From: Metaphire vulgaris
Taxonomy: Eukaryota > Annelida > Clitellata > Crassiclitellata > Megascolecidae
Assembly (NCBI GenBank): GCA_018105865.1
Contig: CM030872.1
Coordinates: 9,088,516-9,152,515 of the forward strand
Reading direction: 5' to 3'
Length of the DNA: 64,000 nucleotides
Shown: in pieces, positions 12,215 to 27,802 of the stretch
How positions within the stretch are numbered: position 1 is the first letter of the stretch
Layout: each line of letters starts with the position of its first letter
Notes under the pieces: model-generated
The model's input: only the letters and a program-made list of their open reading frames with translations
Told to the model about the DNA's origin: nothing
The model's database searches: none
Translations under genes and position numbers: made by a program

Positions 12215-15200
12215 TGTTTTAATGGTAGTGCTAGAAAAAGTCGTAGTAGTAGTGATCCATGCTTAAGTCGCAGTGCTCTTTTTTCAAGGCGCAGTGCGCT
12301 TTTTATAAACAGTTCTCCGTGCTGCCCTAAACCTTTGAGATGGGGACACAAGAAAATGTGGATTGAATTCGTTTCATTACTCTTCTATAGCCTACTATAG
12401 CAATAGTACTACTAAAGCGTCAATGTGGATGACCCCTCTGTTAGAGTCTGTTGAATTTCATCAGAATATCGGGATTGAATATACTGTTTGCCTATAGGCC
12501 TAATCGCCGCAGTGTGTGGATGGATCTCCGCAGTGCGGAAATGGCTATCCGCAGTGAGAGGATGGCTATGGCGAAACTTAAACTTAAACTTAAACTTAAA
12601 CTTAAACTTAAACGCAGTGAGAGGATGGCTATGGCGCCGTACTGTTTAACGCCATGGAGTAGTAGTAGTTGTAGTAGTAGTAGTAGTTGTTGTTGTAATA
12701 GTAGTATTAGTAGTGCTAGAAAATGTGCTATTAGTAGTGATCCGTGCTTAGGGCGCAGTGCTCTTTTTTTAAAGCGCAGTGCGCTTTCTTTAGCAGTGCT
12801 CCATGCTGCCCTAGGCGACTTTCAAACCGAATTATTATTAATACTATTATTATTAGTAGTAGTAGTACTAGTAGTAGTAGCAGCAGCAGCAGTAGTAGTA
12901 GCAGTAGTAGTTGTTTTAATGGTAGTGCTAGAAAAAGTCGTAGTAGTAGTGATCCATGCTTAAGTCGCAGTGCTCTTTTTTCAAGGCGCAGTGCGCTTTT
13001 TATAAACAGTTCTCCGTGCTGCCCTAAACCTTTGAGATGGGGACACAAGAAAATGTGGATTGAATTCGTTTCATTACTCTTCTATAGCCTACTATAGCAA
13101 TAGTACTACTAAAGCGTCAATGTGGATGACCCCTCTGTTAGAGTCTGTTGAATTTCATCAGAATATCGGGATTGAATATACTGTTTGCCTATAGGCCTAA
13201 TCGCCGCAGTGTGTGGATGGATCTCCGCAGTGCGGAAATGGCTATCCGCAGTGAGAGGATGGCTATGGCGAAACTTAAACTTAAACTTAAACTTAAACGC
13301 AGTGAGAGGATGGCTATGGCGCCGTACTGTTTAACGCCATGGAGTAGTAGTAGTTGTAGTAGTAGTAGTAGTTGTTGTTGTTGTAATAGTAGTATTAGTA
13401 GTGCTAGAAAATGTGCTATTAGTAGTGATCCGTGCTTAGGGCGCAGTGCTCTTTTTTTAAAGCGCAGTGCGCTTTCTTTAGCAGTGCTCCATGCTGCCCT
13501 AGGCGACTTTCAAACCGAATTATTATTAATACTATTATTATTATTAGTAGTAGTACTAGTAGTAGTAGCAGCAGCAGCAGCAGTAGTTGTTTTAATGGTA
13601 GTGCTAGAAAAAGTCGTAGTAGTAGTGATCCATGCTTAAGTCGCCGTGCTCTTTTTTCAAGGCGCAGTGCGCTTTTTATAAACAGTTCTCCGTGCTGCCC
13701 TAAACCTTTGAGATGGGGACACAAGAAAATGTGGATTGAATTCGTTTCATTACTCTTCTATAGCCTACTATAGCAATAGTACTACTAAAGCGTCAATGTG
13801 GATGACCCCTCTGTTAGAGTCTGTTGAATTTCATCAGAATATCGGGATTGAATATACTGTTTGCCTATAGGCCTAATCGCCGCAGTGTGTGGATGGATCT
13901 CCGCAGTGCGGAAATGGCTATCCGCAGTGAGAGGATGGCTATGGCGAAACTTAAACTTAAACTTAAACTTAAACTTAAACGCAGTGAGAGGATGGCTATG
14001 GCGCCGTACTGTTTAACGCCATGGAGTAGTAGTAGTTGTAGTAGTAGTAGTAGTTGTTGTTGTAATAGTAGTATTAGTAGTGCTAGAAAATGTGCTATTA
14101 GTAGTGATCCGTGCTTAGGGCGCAGTGCTCTTTTTTAAAGCGCAGTGCGCTTTCTTTAGCAGTGCTCCATGCTGCCCTAGGCGACTTTCAAACCGAATTA
14201 TTATTAATACTATTATTATTATTATTATTAGTAGTAGTAGTAGTAGTAGCAGCAGCAGTAGTAGTAGTAGTAGTAGCAGTAGTAGTTGTTTTAATGGTAG
14301 TGCTAGAAAAAGTCGTAGTAGTAGTGATCCATGCTTAAGTCGCAGTGCTCTTTTTTCAAGGCGCAGTGCGCTTTTTATAAACAGTTCTCCGTGCTGCCCT
14401 AAACCTTTGAGATGGGGACACAAGAAAATGTGGATTGAATTCGTTTCATTACTCTTCTATAGCCTACTATAGCAATAGTACTACTAAAGCGTCAATGTGG
14501 ATGACCCCTCTGTTAGAGTCTGTTGAATTTCATCAGAATATCGGGATTGAATATACTGTTTGCCTATAGGCCTAATCGCCGCAGTGTGTGGATGGATCTC
14601 CGCAGTGCGGAAATGGCTATCCGCAGTGAGAGGATGGCTATGGCGAAACTTAAACTTAAACTTAAACGCAGTGAGAGGATGGCTATGGCGCCGTACTGTT
14701 TAACGCCATGGAGTAGTAGTAGTTGTAGTAGTAGTAGTAGTTGTTGTTGTTGTAATAGTAGTATTAGTAGTGCTAGAAAATGTGCTATTAGTAGTGATCC
14801 GTGCTTAGGGCGCAGTGCTCTTTTTTAAAGCGCAGTGCGCTTTCTTTAGCAGTGCTCCATGCTGCCCTAGGCGACTTTCAAACCGAATTATTATTAATAC
14901 TATTATTATTATTATTATTATTAGTAGTAGTAGTAGTAGTAGTAGCAGCAGCAGCAGTAGTAGTAGCAGTAGTAGTAGTTTTAATGGTAGTGCTAGAAAA
15001 AGTCGTAGTAGTAGTGATCCATGCTTAAGTCGCAGTGCTCTTTTTTCAAGGCGCAGTGCGCTTTTTATAAACAGTTCTCCGTGCTGCCCTAAACCTTTGA
15101 GATGGGGACACAAGAAAATGTGGATTGAATTCGTTTCATTACTCTTCTATAGCCTACTATAGCAATAGTACTACTAAAGCGTCAATGTGGATGACCCTCT

Positions 15201-18200
15201 GTTAGAGTCTGTTGAATTTCATCAGAATATCGGGATTGAATATACTGTTTGCCTATAGGCCTAATCGCCGCAGTGTGTGGATGGATCTCCGCAGTGCGGA
15301 AATGGCTATCCGCAGTGAGAGGATGGCTATGGCGAAACTTAAACTTAAACTTAAACTTAAACTTAAACTTAAACGCAGTGAGAGGATGGCTATGGCGCCG
15401 TACTGTTTAACGCCATGGAGTAGTAGTAGTTGTAGTAGTAGTAGTAGTTGTTGTTGTTGTAATAGTAGTATTAGTAGTGCTAGAAAATGTGCTATTAGTA
15501 GTGATCCGTGCTTAGGGCGCAGTGCTCTTTTTTTAAAGCGCAGTGCGCTTTCTTTAGCAGTGCTCCATGCTGCCCTAGGCGACTTTCAAACCGAATTATT
15601 ATTAATACTATTATTATTATTATTAGTAGTAGTAGTAGTAGTAGTAGCAGCAGCAGCAGTAGTAGTAGTAGTAGTAGTAGTAGTAGTTTGTTTTAATGGT
15701 AGTGCTAGAAAAAGTCGTAGTAGTAGTGATCCATGCTTAAGTCGCAGTGCTCTTTTTCAAGGCGCAGTGCGCTTTTTATAAACAGTTCTCCGTGCTGCCC
15801 TAAACCTTTGAGATGGGGACACAAGAAAATGTGGATTGAATTCGTTTCATTACTCTTCTATAGCCTACTATAGCAATAGTACTACTAAAGCGTCAATGTG
15901 GATGACCCTCTGTTAGAGTCTGTTGAATTTCATCAGAATATCGGGATTGAATATACTGTTTGCCTATAGGCCTAATCGCCGCAGTGTGTGGATGGATCTC
16001 CGCAGTGCGGAAATGGCTATCCGCAGTGAGAGGATGGCTATGGCGAAAAACTTAAACTTAAACTTAAACTTAAACTTAAAAACGCAGTGAGAGGATGGCT
16101 ATGGCGCCGTACTGTTTAACGCCATGGAGTAGTAGTAGTTGTAGTAGTAGTAGTAGTTGTTGTTGTAATAATAGTAGTATTAGTAGTGCTAGAAAATGTG
16201 CTATTAGTAGTGATCCGTGCTTAGGGCGCAGTGCTCTTTTTTAAAGCGCAGTGCGCTTTCTTTAGCAGTGCTCCATGCTGCCCTAGGCGACTTTCAAACC
16301 GAATTATTATTAATACTATTATTATTATTATTATTAGTAGTAGTAGTAGTAGTAGCAGCAGCAGTAGTAGTAGCAGTAGTAGTAGTAGTAGTTGTTTTAA
16401 TGGTAGTGCTAGAAAAAGTCGTAGTAGTAGCGATCCATGCTTAAGTCGCAGTGCTCTTTTTTCAAGGCGCAGTGCGCTTTTTATAAACAGTTCTCCGTGC
16501 TGCCCTAAACCTTTGAGATGGGGACACAAGAAAATGTGGATTGAATTCGTTTCATTACTCTTCTATAGCCTACTATAGCAATAGTACTACTAAAGCGTCA
16601 ATGTGGATGACCCCTCTGTTAGAGTCTGTTGAATTTCATCAGAATATCGGGATTGAATATACTGTTTGCCTATAGGCCTAATCGCCGCAGTGTGTGGATG
16701 GATCTCCGCAGTGCGGAAATGGCTATCCGCAGTGAGAGGATGGCTATGGCGAAACTTAAACTTAAACTTAAACTTAAACTTAAACTTAAACGCAGTGAGA
16801 GGATGGCTATGGCGCCGTACTGTTTAACGCCATGGAGTAGTAGTAGTTGTAGTAGTAGTAGTAGTTGTTGTTGTTGTAATAGTAGTATTAGTAGTGCTAG
16901 AAAATGTGCTATTAGTAGTGATCCGTGCTTAGGGCGCAGTGCTCTTTTTTTAAAGCGCAGTGCGCTTTCTTTAGCAGTGCTCCATGCTGCCCTAGGCGAC
17001 TTTCAAACCGAATTATTATTAATACTATTATTATTATTATTATTAGTAGTAGTAGTAGTAGTAGCAGCAGCAGCAGTAGTAGTAGCAGTAGTAGTAGTAG
17101 TAGTTGTTTTAATGGTAGTGCTAGAAAAAGTCGTAGTAGTAGTGATCCATGCTTAAGTCGCAGTGCTCTTTTTTCAAGGCGCAGTGCGCTTTTTATAAAC
17201 AGTTCTCCGTGCTGCCCTAAACCTTTGAGATGGGGACACAAGAAAATGTGGATTGAATTCGTTTCATTACTCTTCTATAGCCTACTATAGCAATAGTACT
17301 ACTAAAGCGTCAATGTGGATGACCCTCTGTTAGAGTCTGTTGAATTTCATCAGAATATCGGGATTGAATATACTGTTTGCCTATAGGCCTAATCGCCGCA
17401 GTGTGTGGATGGATCTCCGCAGTGCGGAAATGGCTATCCGCAGTGAGAGGATGGCTATGGCGAAACTTAAACTTAAACTTAAACTTAAACTTAAACTGCA
17501 GTGAGAGGATGGCTATGGCGCCGTACTGTTTAACGCCATGGAGTAGTAGTAGTTGTAGTAGTAGTAGTAGTTGTTGTTGTTGTAATAGTAGTATTAGTAG
17601 TGCTAGAAAATGTGCTATTAGTAGTGATCCGTGCTTAGGGCGCAGTGCTCTTTTTTAAAGCGCAGTGCGCTTTCTTTAGCAGTGCTCCATGCTGCCCTAG
17701 GCGACTTTCAAACCGAATTATTATTAATACTATTATTATTATTATTATTAGTAGTAGTAGTAGTAGTAGTAGTAGCAGCAGCAGCAGTAGTAGTAGTAGC
17801 AGTAGTAGTTGTTTTAATGGTAGTGCTAGAAAAAGTCGTAGTAGTAGTGATCCATGCTTAAGTCGCAGTGCTCTTTTTTCAAGGCGCAGTGCGCTTTTTA
17901 TAAACAGTTCTCCGTGCTGCCCTAAACCTTTGAGATGGGGACACAAGAAAATGTGGATTGAATTCGTTTCATTACTCTTCTATAGCCTACTATAGCAATA
18001 GTACTACTAAAGCGTCAATGTGGATGACCCCTCTGTTAGAGTCTGTTGAATTTCATCAGAATATCGGGATTGAATATACTGTTTGCCTATAGGCCTAATC
18101 GCCGCAGTGTGTGGATGGATCTCCGCAGTGCGGAAATGGCTATCCGCAGTGAGAGGATGGCTATGGCGAAACTTAAACTTAAACTTAAACTTAAACTTAA

Positions 18201-19896
18201 ACGCAGTGAGAGGATGGCTATGGCGCCGTACTGTTTAACGCCATGGAGTAGTAGTAGTTGTAGTAGTAGTAGTAGTTGTTGTTGTAATAGTAGTATTAGT
18301 AGTGCTAGAAAATGTGCTATTAGTAGTGATCCGTGCTTAGGGCGCAGTGCTCTTTTTTTAAAGCGCAGTGCGCTTTCTTTAGCAGTGCTCCATGCTGCCC
18401 TAGGCGACTTTCAAACCGAATTATTATTAATACTATTATTATTATTATTATTAGTAGTAGTAGTAGTAGTAGCAGCAGCAGCAGTAGTAGTAGCAGTAGT
18501 AGCAGTAGTAGTTGTTTTAATGGTAGTGCTAGAAAAAGTCGTAGTAGTAGCGATCCATGCTTAAGTCGCAGTGCTCTTTTTCAAGGCGCAGTGCGCTTTT
18601 TATAAACAGTTCTCCGTGCTGCCCTAAACCTTTGAGATGGGGACACAAGAAAATGTGGATTGAATTCGTTTCATTACTCTTCTATAGCCTACTATAGCAA
18701 TAGTACTACTAAAGCGTCAATGTGGATGACCCCTCTGTTAGAGTCTGTTGAATTTCATCAGAATATCGGGATTGAATATACTGTTTGCCTATAGGCCTAA
18801 TCGCCGCAGTGTGTGGATGGATCTCCGCAGTGCGGAAATGGCTATCCGCAGTGAGAGGATGGCTATGGCGAAACTTAAACTTAAACTTAAACTTAAAACT
18901 TAAACTTAAACGTGAGAGGATGGCTATGGCGCCGTACTGTTTAACGCCATGGAGTAGTAGTAGTTGTAGTAGTAGTAGTAGTTGTTGTTGTAATAGTAGT
19001 ATTAGTAGTGCTAGAAAATGTGCTATTAGTAGTGATCCGTGCTTAGGGCGCAGTGCTCTTTTTTAAAGCGCAGTGCGCTTTCTTTAGCAGTGCTCCATGC
19101 TGCCCTAGGCGACTTTCAAACCGAATTATTATTAATACTATTATTATTATTATTAGTAGTAGTAGTAGTAGTAGCAGCAGCAGTAGTAGTAGTAGTAGCA
19201 GTAGTAGCAGTAGTAGTTGTTTTAATGGTAGTGCTAGAAAAAGTCGTAGTAGTAGTGATCCATGCTTAAGTCGCAGTGCTCTTTTTTCAAGGCGCAGTGC
19301 GCTTTTTATAAACAGTTCTCCGTGCTGCCCTAAACCTTTGAGATGGGGACACAAGAAAATGTGGATTGAATTCGTTTCATTACTCTTCTATAGCCTACTA
19401 TAGCAATAGTACTACTAAAGCGTCAATGTGGATGACCCTCTGTTAGAGTCTGTTGAATTTCATCAGAATATCGGGATTGAATATACTGTTTGCCTATAGG
19501 CCTAATCGCCGCAGTGTGTGGATGGATCTCCGCAGTGCGGAAATGGCTATCCGCAGTGAGAGGATGGCTATGGCGAAACTTAAACTTAAAACTTAAACTT
19601 AAACTTAAACGCAGTGAGAGGATGGCTATGGCGCCGTACTGTTTAACGCCATGGAGTAGTAGTAGTTGTAGTAGTAGTAGTTGTTGTTGTTGTTGTAATA
19701 GTAGTATTAGTAGTGCTAGAAAATGTGCTATTAGTAGTGATCCGTGCTTAGGGCGCAGTGCTCTTTTTTTTTAAGCGCGCAGTGCGCTTTCTTTAGCAGT
19801 GCTCCATGCTGCCCTAGGCGACTTTCAAACCGATATTATTAATACTATTATTATTATTATTATTATAGTAGTAGTAGTAGTAGTAGTAGTAGTAGC

Positions 19897-19935
<39 letters not shown>

Positions 19936-22686
19936 TGTTTTAATGGTAGTGCTAGAAAAAGTCGTAGTAGTAGTGATCCATGCTTAAGTCGCAGTGCTCT
20001 TTTTCAAGGCGCAGTGCGCTTTTATAAACAGTTCTCCGTGCTGCCCTAAACCTTTGAGATGGGGACACAAGAAAATGTGGATTGAATTCGTTTCATTACT
20101 CTTCTATAGCCTACTATAGCAATAGTACTACTACTAAAGCGTCAATGTGGATGACCCTCTGTTAGAGTCTGTTGAATTTCATCAGAATATCGGGATTGAA
20201 TATACTGTTTGCCTATAGGCCTAATCGCCGCAGTGTGTGGATGGATCTCCGCAGTGCGGAAATGGCTATCCGCAGTGAGAGGATGGCTATGGCGAAACTT
20301 AAACTTAAACTTAAACTAAACTTAAACTTAAACTTAAAATGAGGATGGCTATGGCGCCGTACTGTTTAACGCCATGGAGTAGTAGTAGTTGTAGTAGTAG
20401 TAGTAGTTGTTGTTGTAATAGTAGTATTAGTAGTGCTAGAAAATGTGCTATTAGTAGTGATCCGTGCTTAGGGCGCAGTGCTCTTTTTTAAAGCGCAGTG
20501 CGCTTTCTTTAGCAGTGCTCCATGCTGCCCTAGGCGACTTTCAAACCGAATTATTATTAATACTATTATTATTATTATTATTAGTAGTAGTAGTAGTAGC
20601 AGCAGCAGCAGTAGTAGTAGCAGTAGTAGCAGTAGTAGTTGTTTTAATGGTAGTGCTAGAAAAAGTCGTAGTAGTGATCCATGCTTAAGTCGCAGTGCTC
20701 TTTTTTCAAGGCGCAGTGCGCTTTTATAAACAGTTCTCCGTGCTGCCCTAAACCTTTGAGATGGGGACACAAGAAAATGTGGATTGAATTCGTTTCATTA
20801 CTCTTCTATAGCCTACTATAGCAATAGTACTACTAAAGCGTCAATGTGGATGACCCTCTGTTAGAGTCTGTTGAATTTCATCAGAATATCGGGATTGAAT
20901 ATACTGTTTGCCTATAGGCCTAATCGCCGCAGTGTGTGGATGGATCTCCGCAGTGCGGAAATGGCTATCCGCAGTGAGAGGATGGCTATGGCGAAACTTA
21001 AACTTAAACTTAAACTTAAACTTAAACTTAAACGCAGTGAGAGGATGGCTATGGCGCCGTACTGTTTAACGCCATGGAGTAGTAGTAGTTGTAGTAGTAG
21101 TAGTAGTTGTTGTTGTAATAGTAGTATTAGTAGTGCTAGAAAATGTGCTATTAGTAGTGATCCGTGCTTAGGGCGCAGTGCTCTTTTTTTAAAGCGCAGT
21201 GCGCTTTCTTTAGCAGTGCTCCATGCTGCCCTAGGCGACTTTCAAACCGAATTATTATTAATACTATTATTATTATTATTAGTAGTAGTAGTAGTAGTAG
21301 CAGCAGCAGCAGCAGTAGTAGTAGCAGTAGTAGCAGTAGTAGTTGTTTTAATGGTAGTGCTAGAAAAAGTCGTAGTAGTAGTGATCCATGCTTAAGTCGC
21401 AGTGCTCTTTTTTTCAAGGCGCAGTGCGCTTTTTTATAAACAGTTCTCCGTGCTGCCCTAAACCTTTGAGATGGGGACACAAGAAAATGTGGATTGAATT
21501 CGTTTCATTACTCTTCTATAGCCTACTATAGCAATAGTACTACTAAAGCGTCAATGTGGATGACCCTCTGTTAGAGTCTGTTGAATTTCATCAGAATATC
21601 GGGATTGAATATACTGTTTGCCTATAGGCCTAATCGCCGCAGTGTGTGGATGGATCTCCGCAGTGCGGAAATGGCTATCCGCAGTGAGAGGATGGCTATG
21701 GCGAAACTTAAACTTAAACTTAAACTTAAACTTAAACGCGCAGTGAGAGGATGGCTATGGCGCCGTACTGTTTAACGCCATGGAGTAGTAGTAGTTGTAG
21801 TAGTAGTAGTAGTTGTTGTTGTAATAGTAGTATTAGTAGTGCTAGAAAATGTGCTATTAGTAGTGATCCGTGCTTAGGCGCAGTGCAGTGCTTTTTTTAA
21901 GCGCAGTGCGCTTTCTTTAGCAGTGCTCCATGCTGCCCTAGGCGACTTTCAAACCGAATTATTATTAATACTATTATTATTATTATTAGTAGTAGTAGTA
22001 GTAGTAGTAGCAGCAGCAGTAGTAGTAGTAGTAGTAGTAGTAGTAGTTGTTTTTTAATGGTAGTGCTAGAAAAAGTCGTAGTAGTAGCGATCCATGCTTA
22101 AGTCGCAGTGCTCTTTTTTCAAGGCGCAGTGCGCTTTTTATAAACAGTTCTCCGTGCTGCCCTAAACCTTTGAGATGGGGACACAAGAAAATGTGGATTG
22201 AATTCGTTTCATTACTCTTCTATAGCCTACTATAGCAATAGTACTACTAAAGCGTCAATGTGGATGACCCTCTGTTAGAGTCTGTTGAATTTCATCAGAA
22301 TATCGGGATTGAATATACTGTTTGCCTATAGGCCTAATCGCCGCAGTGTGTGGATGGATCTCCGCAGTGCGGAAATGGCTATCCGCAGTGAGAGGATGGC
22401 TATGGCGAAACTTAAACTTAAACTTAAACTTAAACTTAAACGCACTGAGAGGATGGCTATGGCGCCGTACTGTTTAACGCCATGGAGTAGTAGTAGTTGT
22501 AGTAGTAGTAGTAGTTGTTGTTGTAATAGTAGTATTAGTAGTGCTAGAAAATGTGCTATTAGTAGTGATCCGTGCTTAGGGCGCAGTGCTCTTTTTTTAA
22601 AGCGCAGTGCGCTTTTTTAGCAGTGCTCCATGCTGCCCTAGGCGACTTTCAAACCGAATTATTATTAATACTATTATTATTATTAT

Positions 22687-22750
<64 letters not shown>

Positions 22751-23186
22751 TGTTTTAATGGTAGTGCTAGAAAAAGTCGTAGTAGTAGTGATCCATGCTT
22801 AAGTCGCAGTGCTCTTTTTTCAAGGCGCAGTGCGCTTTTTATAAACAGTTCTCCGTGCTGCCCTAAACCTTTGAGATGGGGACACAAGAAAATGTGGATT
22901 GAATTCGTTTCATTACTCTTCTATAGCCTACTATAGCAATAGTACTACTAAAGCGTCAATGTGGATGACCCCTCTGTTAGAGTCTGTTGAATTTCATCAG
23001 AATATCGGGATTGAATATACTGTTTGCCTATAGGCCTAATCGCCGCAGTGTGTGGATGGATCTCCGCAGTGCGGAAATGGCTATCCGCAGTGAGAGGATG
23101 GCTATGGCGAAACTTAAACTTAAACTTAAACTTAAACTTAAACGCAGTGAGAGGATGGCTATGGCGCCGTACTGTTTAACGCCATG

Positions 23187-23220
<34 letters not shown>

Positions 23221-23689
23221 TGTTGTTGTAATAGTAGTATTAGTAGTGCTAGAAAATGTGCTATTAGTAGTGATCCGTGCTTAGGCGCAGTGCTCTTTTT
23301 TTAAAGCGCAGTGCTTTTTCTTTAGCAGTGCTCCATGCTGCCCTAGGCGACTTTCAAACCCGAATTATTATTAATATACTATTATTATTATTATTAGTAG
23401 TAGTAGTAGTAGTAGCAGTAGTAGCAGTAGTAGTAGCAGTAGTAGTAGTAGTAGTTGTTTTAATGGTAGTGCTAGAAAAAGTCGTAGTAGTAGTGATCCA
23501 TGCTTAAGTCGCAGTGCTCTTTTTTTTCAAGCGCAGTGCGCTTTTTATAAACAGTTCTCCGTGCTGCCTAAACCTTTGAGATGGGGACACAAGAAAATGT
23601 GGATTGAATTCGTTTCATTACTCTTCTATAGCCTACTATAGCAATAGTACTACTAAAGCGTCAATGTGGATGACCCTCTGTTAGAGTCT

Positions 23690-24791
23690 GTTGAATTTCA
23701 TCAGAATATCGGGATTGAATATACTGTTTGCCTATAGTTGCCTAATCGCCGCAGTGTGTGGATGGATCTCCGCAGTGCGGAAATGGCTATCCGCAGTGAG
23801 AGGATGGGATGGCTATGGCGAAACTTAAAAACTTAAACTTTAACGCAAAGGATGGCTATGGCGCCGTACTTAAAACGCTCATGCTAGTAGTAGTAGTAGT
23901 AGTAGTAGTAGTTAGTTGTTGTAGTAGTAGTAGTAGTATTAGTTAGTGCTAAAAATGTGCTATTTAGTAGTGATCCGTGCTTAGGGCGCAGTGCTCTTTT
24001 TAAAAGCGCAGTGCGCTTTCTTTAGCAGTGCTCCATGCTGCCCTAGGCGACTTTCAAACCGAATTATTATTAATACTATTATTATTATTATTATTATAGT
24101 AGTAGTAGTAGTAGTAGCAGTAGTAGTGTAGCAGTAGTAGCAGTAGTAGTTGTTTTAATGGTAGTGCTAGAAAAAGTCGTAGTAGTAGTGATCCATGCTT
24201 AAGTCGCAGTGCTCTTTTTTTAAAGCGCAGTGCGCTTTTTATAAACAGTTCTCCGTGCTGCCCTAAACCTTTGAGATGGGGACACAAGAAAATGTGGATT
24301 GAATTCGTTTCATTACTCTTCTATAGCCTACTATAGCAATAGTACTACTAAAGCGTCAATGTGGATGACCCCTCTGTTAGAGTCTGTTGAATTTCATCAG
24401 AATATCGGGATTGAATATACTGTTTGCCTATAGGCCTAATCGCCGCAGTGTGTGGATGGATCTCCGCAGTGCGGAAATGGCTATCCGCAGTGAGGATGGA
24501 TGGCTAAACTGGAAAACTTAAACTTAAACTTAAACTTAAACGCAACGCAGAGGATGGCTATGGCGCCGTACTGTTTAACGCCATGGAGTAGTAGTAGTTG
24601 TAGTAGTAGTAGTAGTTGTTGTTGTTGTAATAGTAGTATTAGTAGTGCTAGAAAATGTGCTATTAGTAGTGATCCGTGCTTAGGGCGCAGTGCTCTTTTT
24701 TTAAAGCGCAGTGCGCTTTCTTTAGCAGTGCTCCATGCTGCCCTAGGCGACTTTCAAACCGAATTATTATTAATACTATTATTATTATTAT

Positions 24792-24827
<36 letters not shown>

Positions 24828-25536
24828 CAGTAGTAGTAGTAGTAGTAGCAGTAGTAGCAGTAGTAGTTGTTTTAATGGTAGTGCTAGAAAAAGTCGTAGT
24901 AGTAGTGATCCATGCTTAAGTCGCAGTGCTCTTTTTCAAGGCGCAGTGCGCTTTTAAACAGTTCTCCGTGCTGCCTAAACCTTTGAGATGGGGACACAAG
25001 AAAATGTGGATTGAATTCGTTTCATTACTCTTTATATAGCCTACTATAGCAATAGTACTACTAAAGCGTCAATGTGGATGACCCTCTGTTAGAGTCTGTT
25101 GAATTTCATCAGAATATCGGGATTGAAGATACTGTTTGCCTATAGGCCTAATCGCCGCAGTGTGTGGATGGATCTCCGCAGTGCGGAAATGGCTATCCGC
25201 AGTGAGAGGATGGCTATGGCGAAACTTAAACTTTGGCTTAAACTTAAACTTAAACGCAGATGAGGATGGCTATGGCGCCGTACTGTTTAACGCCATGGAG
25301 TAGTAGTAGTTGTAGTAGTAGTAGTAGTTGTTGTTGTAATAGTAGTATTATCAGTAGTGCTAGAAAATGTGCTATTAGTAGTGATCCGTGCTTAGGGCGC
25401 AGTGCTCTTTTTTAAAAGCGCAGTGCGCTTTCTTTAGCAGTGCTCCATGCTGCCCTAGGCGACTTTCAAACCGAATTATTATAATAATACTATTATTATT
25501 ATTAGTAGTAGTACTAGTAGTAGTAGTAGTAGCAGC

Positions 25537-25569
<33 letters not shown>

Positions 25570-26799
25570 TTTAATGGTAGTGCTAGAAAAAGTCGTAGTA
25601 GTAGTGATCCATGCTTAAGTCGCAGTGCTCTTTTTTTGAGGCGCAGTGCGCTTTTTATAAACAGTTCTCCGTGCTGCCCTAAACCTTTGAGATGGGGACA
25701 CAAGAAAATGTGGATTGAATTCGTTTCATTACTCTTCTATAGCCTACTATAGCAATAGTACTACTAAAAGCGTCAATGTGGATGACCCTCTGTTAGAGTC
25801 TGTTGAATTTCATCAGAATATCGGGATTGAATATACTGTTTGCCTATAGGCCTAATCGCCGCAGTGTGTGGATGGATCTCCGCAGTGCGGAAATGGCTAT
25901 CCGCAGTGGAGGATGGCTATGGCGAAAACTTAAACTTAAACTTAAAAACGCTGACGCAGTGAGGATGGCTATGGCGCCGTACTGTTTAACGCCATGGAGT
26001 AGTAGTAGTTGTAGTAGTAGTAGTAGTTGTTGTTGTTGTAGTAGTATTAGTAGTGCTAGAAAATGTGCTATTAGTAGTGATCCGTGCTTAGGCGCAGTGC
26101 TCTTTTTTAAAGCGCAGTGCGCTTTCTTTAGCAGTGCTCCATGCTGCCCTAGGCGACTTTCAAACCGAATTATTATTAATACTATTATTATTATTAGTAG
26201 TAGTAGTAGTAGTAGTAGAAGCAGCAGCAGTAGTAGTAGCATAGTAGCAGCCTAGTTGTTTTAATGGTAGTGCTAGAAAAGTCGTGGTAGTAGTGATCCA
26301 TGCTTAAGTCGCAGTGCTCTTTTTCAAGGCGCAGTGCGCTTTTATAAACAGTTCTCCGTGCTGCCCTAAACCTTGGAGATGGGGACACAAGAAAATGTGG
26401 ATTGAATTCGTTTCATTACTTTCTTCTATAGCCTACTATAGCAATAGTACTACTAAAGCGTCAATGTGGATGACCCTCTGTTAGAGTCTGTTGAATTTCA
26501 TCAGAATATCGGGATTGAAGATACTGTTTGCCTATAGGCCTAATCGCCGCAGTGTGTGGATGGATCTCCGCAGTGCGGAAATGGCTATCCGCAGTGAGAG
26601 GATGGCTATGGCGGATGGCTATGGTTTGACTCCATGTAACTTTAACGCCATGGAGTACTAAGTAGTTAAATAGTAATATTAGTAGTGCTAGAAAATGTGG
26701 TAGTAGTAGTGATCCGGCTCAGGGCGTGCTCTTTTTTGAGGAGCAGTGTTTAACGTGCCATGGCCCTAGGCGACATTCAAACTCAATTATTAATACTAT

Positions 26800-26848
<49 letters not shown>

Positions 26849-27037
26849 TAGTTGTTTTTGTAAAAGTTGTGCTAGAAAATGTGCGTAGTAGTAGTGATCC
26901 ATGCTTAAGTCGCAGTGCTCTTTTTTAAAGCGCAGCAGTGCTCTTTTTAAACAGTGCTCCATGCTGCCTAAACTTTAGGCGACTTTCAAACCGAATTGTT
27001 AGTTAATACTAATAGTAGTATTAGTATTATTAGTTAT

Positions 27038-27089
<52 letters not shown>

Positions 27090-27759
27090 TTTTAGTAATG
27101 GTTAGTGTGTAGAAAATCAGAATCGGATTGAAGATAGTGTTCCATGCCTAAGTCGCAGTGCTCTTTTTCAGTAGTGAAATGGCGCAGTGTGCGCTTTTAT
27201 AAACAGTTCTCCGTGCTGCCCTAAACCTTTGAGATGGGGACACAAGAAAATGTGGATTGAATTCGTTTCATTACTCTTCTATAGCCTACTATAGCAATAG
27301 TACTACTAAAGCGTCAATGTGGATGACCCCTCTGTTAGAGTCTGTTGAATTTCATCAGAATATCGGGATTGAAGATACTGTTTGCCTATAGGCCTAATCG
27401 CCGCAGTGTGTGGATGGATCTCCGCAGTGCGGAAATGGCTATCCGCAGTGAGAGGATGGCTATGGCGAAACTTAAACTTAAACTTAAACTTAAACTTAAA
27501 CGCAGTGAGAGGATGGCTATGGCGCCGTACTGTTTAACGCCATGGAGTAGTAGTAGTTGTAGTAGTAGTAGTAGTAGTTGTTGTTGTAATAGTAGTATTA
27601 GTAGTGCTAGAAAATGTGCTATTAGTAGTGATCCGTGCTTAGGGCGCAGTGCTCTTTTTTTAAAGCGCAGTGCGCTTTCTTTAGCAGTGCTCCATGCTGC
27701 CCTAGGCGACTTTCAAACCGAATTATTATTAATACTATTATTATTAGTAGTAGTAGTAC

Positions 27760-27802
<43 letters not shown>

